In this document: one piece after another, positions 5,949 to 8,739 of the stretch
Layout of the letters: each line of letters starts with the position of its first letter
How positions within the stretch are numbered: the first letter of the stretch is position 1
NCBI GenBank assembly: GCA_946479905.1
Contig: CAMLIA010000179.1
Coordinates: forward strand, 1 to 8,739
DNA: 8,739 bases
Reading direction: 5' to 3'
DNA from: an uncultured Frankiales bacterium
GTDB taxonomy: Bacteria > Actinomycetota > Actinomycetes > Mycobacteriales > SCTD01
Position numbers and translations under genes: made by a program
Notes under the pieces: generated by a model
Told to the model about the DNA's origin: nothing
The model's input: the letters and a program-made list of their open reading frames with translations, nothing else
Databases searched by the model: none

Positions 5949-5959
5949 GGAGGGATCAC

Positions 5960-6850
5960 GTGGTCGAGATCGTCGAGGTGGGTCCTCGCGACGGGCTGCA
6001 GAACGAGCCGACCGTGCTCACCACCGCGCAGAAGGCCGAGCTGGTACGACGGTCGGTGGCCGCCGGGGCGCGCCGGGTCGAGCTGGCCTCCTTCGTGAAC
6101 CCCCGACTGGTCCCGCAGATGGCCGACGCCGAGGCGGTGCTGGAGGCGGTCGCCGGGATCGACGGCCTGGTGAGCTCCGGGCTCGTGCTCAACGACCGGG
6201 GCGCGGTGCGCGCCCTGGCGACCGCGGTCGACGAGGTCAACGTCGTGGTCGTCAGCACCGACGCCTTCTCCCAGCGCAACAGCGGCATGCCGACGGCCGA
6301 GGCCGTCGCGATGGCGGTCCGGGTCGCGAAGCTGGTGAGCGCCGAGGGGCGGGGCGTCGCCGTCACCCTGGCGGCGGCGTTCGGCTGTCCCTTCTCAGGT
6401 GAGGTGCCCGTCGAGCGGGTCGCCGCCCTGGCCGCGGAGTGCGCGGTGGACGGGGTCGGCGAGATCGCGCTGGCCGACACGATCGGAGTGGGCGTGCCTT
6501 CCGACGTACGACGTCTGGTGGCCGCTGTCCGCTCCGCGGTGCCGTCGCACGTGCGGCTGCGCGCGCACTTCCACAACACCCGCAACACCGGCTACGCGAA
6601 CGCGGTCGCCGCGGTCGAGGCCGGCGTCGACGTGCTGGACGCCTCGATGGGCGGCATCGGCGGCTGCCCCTTCGCCCCGGACGCGACCGGGAACATCGCG
6701 ACCGAGGACCTCGTCTACCTGCTCGAGCGCAGCGGCATCCCGACCGGGCTGGACCTCGCGGCGCTGCAGGAGGGAGCCGTGTGGGTCGGTGAGCAGCTCG
6801 GCAAGCAGGTCCCCGGCCTCCTGTCCCGCGCAGGCACCTTCCCCGCCTGA
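5960..6850 (+). CDS. Hydroxymethylglutaryl-CoA lyase family protein (DRE-TIM metallolyase)
   Basis: This is a 296-residue cytoplasmic TIM-barrel lyase. Family members cleave 3-hydroxy-3-methylglutaryl-CoA or related 3-hydroxyacyl-CoAs to acetyl-CoA and a keto acid, using a divalent metal. Seen are EVGPRDGLQNE (6-16, catalytic Arg10 and metal ligand Asp11), VELASFVNPRLVPQMAD (40-56), FGCPFSGEV (141-149), LADTIGVG (171-178), metal ligands His203 and His205 in HFHNT, and the glycine loop GGIGGCPFAP with active-site Cys236, then GNIATED. All key residues are present and length is normal. HFHNT replaces the usual HCHDT, pointing to a side branch whose substrate may not be HMG-CoA. The GTG at 5960 has GGAGG 6 bases upstream and begins exactly at the first strand. 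Operator D lies just before it; the gene ends ahead of two tandem repeats. Confidence 0.9.
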   Translation: MVEIVEVGPRDGLQNEPTVLTTAQKAELVRRSVAAGARRVELASFVNPRLVPQMADAEAVLEAVAGIDGLVSSGLVLNDRGAVRALATAVDEVNVVVVSTDAFSQRNSGMPTAEAVAMAVRVAKLVSAEGRGVAVTLAAAFGCPFSGEVPVERVAALAAECAVDGVGEIALADTIGVGVPSDVRRLVAAVRSAVPSHVRLRAHFHNTRNTGYANAVAAVEAGVDVLDASMGGIGGCPFAPDATGNIATEDLVYLLERSGIPTGLDLAALQEGAVWVGEQLGKQVPGLLSRAGTFPA

Positions 6851-6853
6851 CCG

Positions 6854-6906
6854 CTTGCGTCATGGCAAGTGGCGCGTGAGTCAGGCTGAGAAGAAATGAC
6901 GCAAGG
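6854..6906. repeat. 53-bp intergenic repeat, copy 1
   Basis: The first of two direct copies in the gap between the convergent lyase and six-helix membrane-protein genes. Its ends form a perfect 10-base inverted pair, CTTGCGTCAT (6854-6863) and ATGACGCAAG (6896-6905), and an inner GCAAG can also pair with the starting CTTGC. It begins 3 bases after the lyase stop codon. It could fold as a long hairpin in RNA from either strand and serve as a bidirectional terminator or RNA stabiliser, though it has no U-tract. Confidence 0.8.
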
Positions 6907-6919
6907 GCTCGCCGCTCGC

Positions 6920-6972
6920 CTGGCGTCATGGCAAGTGGCGCCTCAGTCAGGCTGAGAAGAAATGACGCAAGG
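6920..6972. repeat. 53-bp intergenic repeat, copy 2
   Basis: This copy matches copy 1 at 50 of 53 positions and lies 66 bases downstream, with a 13-base unrelated spacer between them. One of the three differences weakens the outer stem (CTGGCGTCAT instead of CTTGCGTCAT). The other two create an inner pair, CTCAG-N5-CTGAG, that copy 1 lacks. It abuts the stop codon of the membrane-protein gene at 6973. Confidence 0.8.
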
Positions 6973-7659
6973 TCAGAGGTGGGCGCCGGGCTTCGCCAGG
7001 CCGAGGAGGGCGGCGCCGACGACGCAGACCCAGATGGCCGCGACGAAGGGCTGGCTGCCGACGATGGACCGGCGCAGGTCGCGCTCCACCTCGGGCGTCG
7101 AGCCGGTCGTCATCAGCGCCCCGAACGCCGGCGCGAACGGCCGCAGCCGGAACCGGATGCCGATGCCGCAGGCGATCGCGAGCGCGTAGAGCCCGACCTT
7201 GGCACCCAGCCACTTCGGGTTGGTGTGCACGCCGAACGGCTCGTCGACCGCCATCGTGTAGATCGCGGCGCCGAGCAGGCCGACGACCACCCCTGAGCGG
7301 ACCAGCAGGTCCAGCTTCTTCACCGTCGCCTGCAGGGGCGAGTCGTGCATGAGGTGGTCGGCCAGCACGAGCCCGAACCACACCGCAGAGCCCAGCCACA
7401 CCAGGGCGAGGGGCCAGCCGAGGAAGATGTCGCGGCCGAAGTCGTCGAGGGCCATGAGCGTCACGCCGGACGGCAGGAAGAGCACGAGGCACAGCCGCGG
7501 GGACACGTCGAGCCAGGCCATGATCTTCAGCGCGACCGCGCGCGCCTCCGTGCCGAGCTCGGGCTTCATGACCCAGCGGCTGGAGTAGAAGACGCCGAGG
7601 TCCGCGCCCAGCCAGTAGGTGAGCAGCAGGATGTGGAACAGCAGCGCGACGTCGTACAA
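6973..7659 (-). CDS. Six-helix integral membrane protein of unknown function
   Basis: This 228-residue protein has about six hydrophobic helices (near residues 3-23, 54-71, 79-100, 118-138, 150-168, 205-222). Notable residues are His9 in FHILLLTYWLGAD in the first helix, DHLMHD (101-106) after the third, and a conserved-looking NPKWLGAKVGLY (147-158) into the fifth. An intramembrane His near a Trp-Leu-Gly motif recalls CopD-like or cytochrome-b-like membrane families, but I cannot assign it. The TTG at 7659 is chosen because it lies 5 bases after the amidohydrolase stop, with AGG just upstream, and it starts directly at the first helix. The frame is open far upstream only as a shadow of the amidohydrolase. 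Tight spacing implies translational coupling, so a job in uptake or membrane redox linked to the amidohydrolase is a reasonable inference. Confidence 0.7.
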   Translation of the reverse strand: MYDVALLFHILLLTYWLGADLGVFYSSRWVMKPELGTEARAVALKIMAWLDVSPRLCLVLFLPSGVTLMALDDFGRDIFLGWPLALVWLGSAVWFGLVLADHLMHDSPLQATVKKLDLLVRSGVVVGLLGAAIYTMAVDEPFGVHTNPKWLGAKVGLYALAIACGIGIRFRLRPFAPAFGALMTTGSTPEVERDLRRSIVGSQPFVAAIWVCVVGAALLGLAKPGAHL

Positions 7660-7664
7660 GTGCC

Positions 7665-8739
7665 TCAGCCGCGCTTGAGGTAGCTGCCGGTGAACTCCGC
7701 CGACACCTTGCCGTCGACGTAGACCGGGTTGCCGCGCACCAGCGTCGTGACCGGCCAGCCCTTCACCGTCTCGCCCTCGAACGGGCAGTGGTCCTGGGCG
7801 CTCTGGCACAGCTCGGTCGTCACGACCTGCGAGAGCTCCATGTCCACGACGGCGAGGTCGGCGTCGGTGCCGACGGCGATGGTCCCCTTGCGGCCGTAGA
7901 GGCCGAAGGTCTGCGCCGGCTTGGCGCTGACGACCTCGGCGATCCGCGAGAGCGGGAGGCCGCGCTTGTGCGCGCCCTCGCTCAGCATCACGGGGTAGAG
8001 CAGCGCGGTGCCGCCGAACCCGGGCTGCGCGGGCCAGAGGTCGTCGCCCTTCTCGGCCTCCATGCAGCAGGCGTGGTCGGACGCGACGGTGCCGACGTGG
8101 CCGCGACGGACGCCCTCCCACAGCGCCTCGTTGTCGGTCTTGGTGCGGATCGGCGGGTTGACCTTGCCGCCCAGCCCGCCGCGGGCGTCGAGGGTCTCGT
8201 GGTCGAGGGCGAGGTGGTGCAGGGTGACCTCGCGGTTCATGTCCATCTCAGGGTAGCGCCGGTTGAGCTCCACGGCGGTGCGCAGCGCGACCTCGCTCGA
8301 CAGGTGCAGCAGGTTGACGTTGACCTTCGTCGCGTCGGCGAGGACGCCGGCCTCCTCGATGGCGAGCCGCTCGGTGAGAGGCGGGCGGCCGGCGGAGTAC
8401 TCGGCCAGGCCGGAGACCGACGGGTCGGCCTTGGCGCGCTCGATGAAGACCCGCATCAGCTCGGCCTGCTCGCAGTGCAGCGACACCGACAGCCGCTTGC
8501 CCGGACGTGCTGCCTGAGCGGCCGCGACGGCCTCCATGATCTCGAGCAGGTGCCCGAGGTCGTAGTTGTCGCTCATCGTGTAGGACTTCGCGTCGTTGCT
8601 CGACGCCGCGAGGTTGAAGCCCTTGTAGAACATGTAGTACTTGAAGCTCGTCACGCCCATCTCGTCGATGAGCCAGGGGATCTCGCCGATCTGCTCGCTC
8701 GTCATCGGTGCCAGGTGGAAGCCGTAGTCGACCTTGCTG
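7665..8739 (-). CDS. Dihydropyrimidinase/hydantoinase-type cyclic amidohydrolase, 5' end beyond the window
   Basis: The C-terminal 357 residues of a metal-dependent amidohydrolase that opens cyclic amides such as dihydropyrimidines, hydantoins or allantoin. The frame is open to the right edge, beginning SKVDYGFH, and the first metal-binding HxH motif is missing because it lies outside. Visible (fragment numbering) are TSFKYYMFYKGF (30-41), where Lys39 is the likely carboxylated bridging lysine, with Lys33 the alternative. Metal ligands follow: His88 in SLHCEQAE and His145 in NLLHLSS. PPIRTKTDNEALW (195-207) and Asp221 in VASDHACC are also seen. These fit dihydropyrimidinase-like enzymes, but the segment after Asp221 (CCMEAEKGDDLWPAQPGF) departs from the usual pattern, so the substrate is uncertain. 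The C-terminus (GSYLKRG) is followed after 5 bp by the six-helix membrane-protein gene. Confidence 0.88.
   Translation of the reverse strand, partial: SKVDYGFHLAPMTSEQIGEIPWLIDEMGVTSFKYYMFYKGFNLAASSNDAKSYTMSDNYDLGHLLEIMEAVAAAQAARPGKRLSVSLHCEQAELMRVFIERAKADPSVSGLAEYSAGRPPLTERLAIEEAGVLADATKVNVNLLHLSSEVALRTAVELNRRYPEMDMNREVTLHHLALDHETLDARGGLGGKVNPPIRTKTDNEALWEGVRRGHVGTVASDHACCMEAEKGDDLWPAQPGFGGTALLYPVMLSEGAHKRGLPLSRIAEVVSAKPAQTFGLYGRKGTIAVGTDADLAVVDMELSQVVTTELCQSAQDHCPFEGETVKGWPVTTLVRGNPVYVDGKVSAEFTGSYLKRG

Noticed and set aside
6363..6929. Minus-strand open frame opposite the lyase gene
   Set aside because: Arg/Pro/Ser low complexity; the lyase on the plus strand has every family motif, and the frame runs through repeat copy 1.
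6854..6972. CRISPR-like array
   Set aside because: Only two copies, a 13-base spacer, repeat units too long (53 bp), and no cas genes.
7660..8121. Possible N-terminal extension of the six-helix membrane protein
   Set aside because: This part of the frame lies entirely within the amidohydrolase gene and encodes an Arg-rich shadow product; helices begin right after the TTG at 7659.

Overview
The window is very GC-rich, densely packed DNA. Codons end strongly in G or C, several genes start with GTG or TTG, and there is a lipoprotein plus a single-pass Pro/Ala-rich surface protein. This points to a high-GC Gram-positive (Actinomycetota), but no gene here fixes the genus. There is no rRNA, tRNA, CRISPR array or insertion sequence. 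No gene-free gap exceeds about 125 bases.

Left block (1-3145): a short-chain dehydrogenase/reductase (minus strand, running off the left edge) lies behind a TetR-type regulator gene on the same strand. The regulator is divergent from a periplasmic-binding-type lipoprotein with no permease or ATPase genes in view. Two palindromes, one before the reductase and one in the divergent gap, are candidate TetR operators.

Central block (3146-6850): a secreted, membrane-anchored surface protein (plus) converges with, and overlaps by 70 bp, a two-helix membrane protein carrying an Ada-like His/Cys metal-binding tail (minus). Behind the latter on the minus strand come an IclR-family regulator and a small Dabb-family protein. 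The Dabb gene is divergent from an HMG-CoA lyase family gene (plus). Four near-identical operator-like sites, GGAAC-N2/3-GTTCC with a shared GCT flank on one side, occur in the window. They lie exactly in the four upstream regions serving these five genes, so the block looks like one local regulon, plausibly that of the IclR protein. The iclR and Dabb genes appear to be transcribed as leaderless mRNAs.

Right block (6851-8739): two tandem 53-bp repeats with inverted ends fill the gap after the lyase gene. A six-helix membrane protein with a TTG start then follows, 5 bp behind a dihydropyrimidinase/hydantoinase-type cyclic amidohydrolase that runs off the right edge (both minus).

Taken together, the window looks like a small-molecule catabolic neighbourhood. 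It holds ring-amide hydrolysis, acyl-CoA C-C cleavage, an SDR redox step, ligand capture at the surface and two local repressor-type regulators. The actual substrate cannot be read from the sequence.
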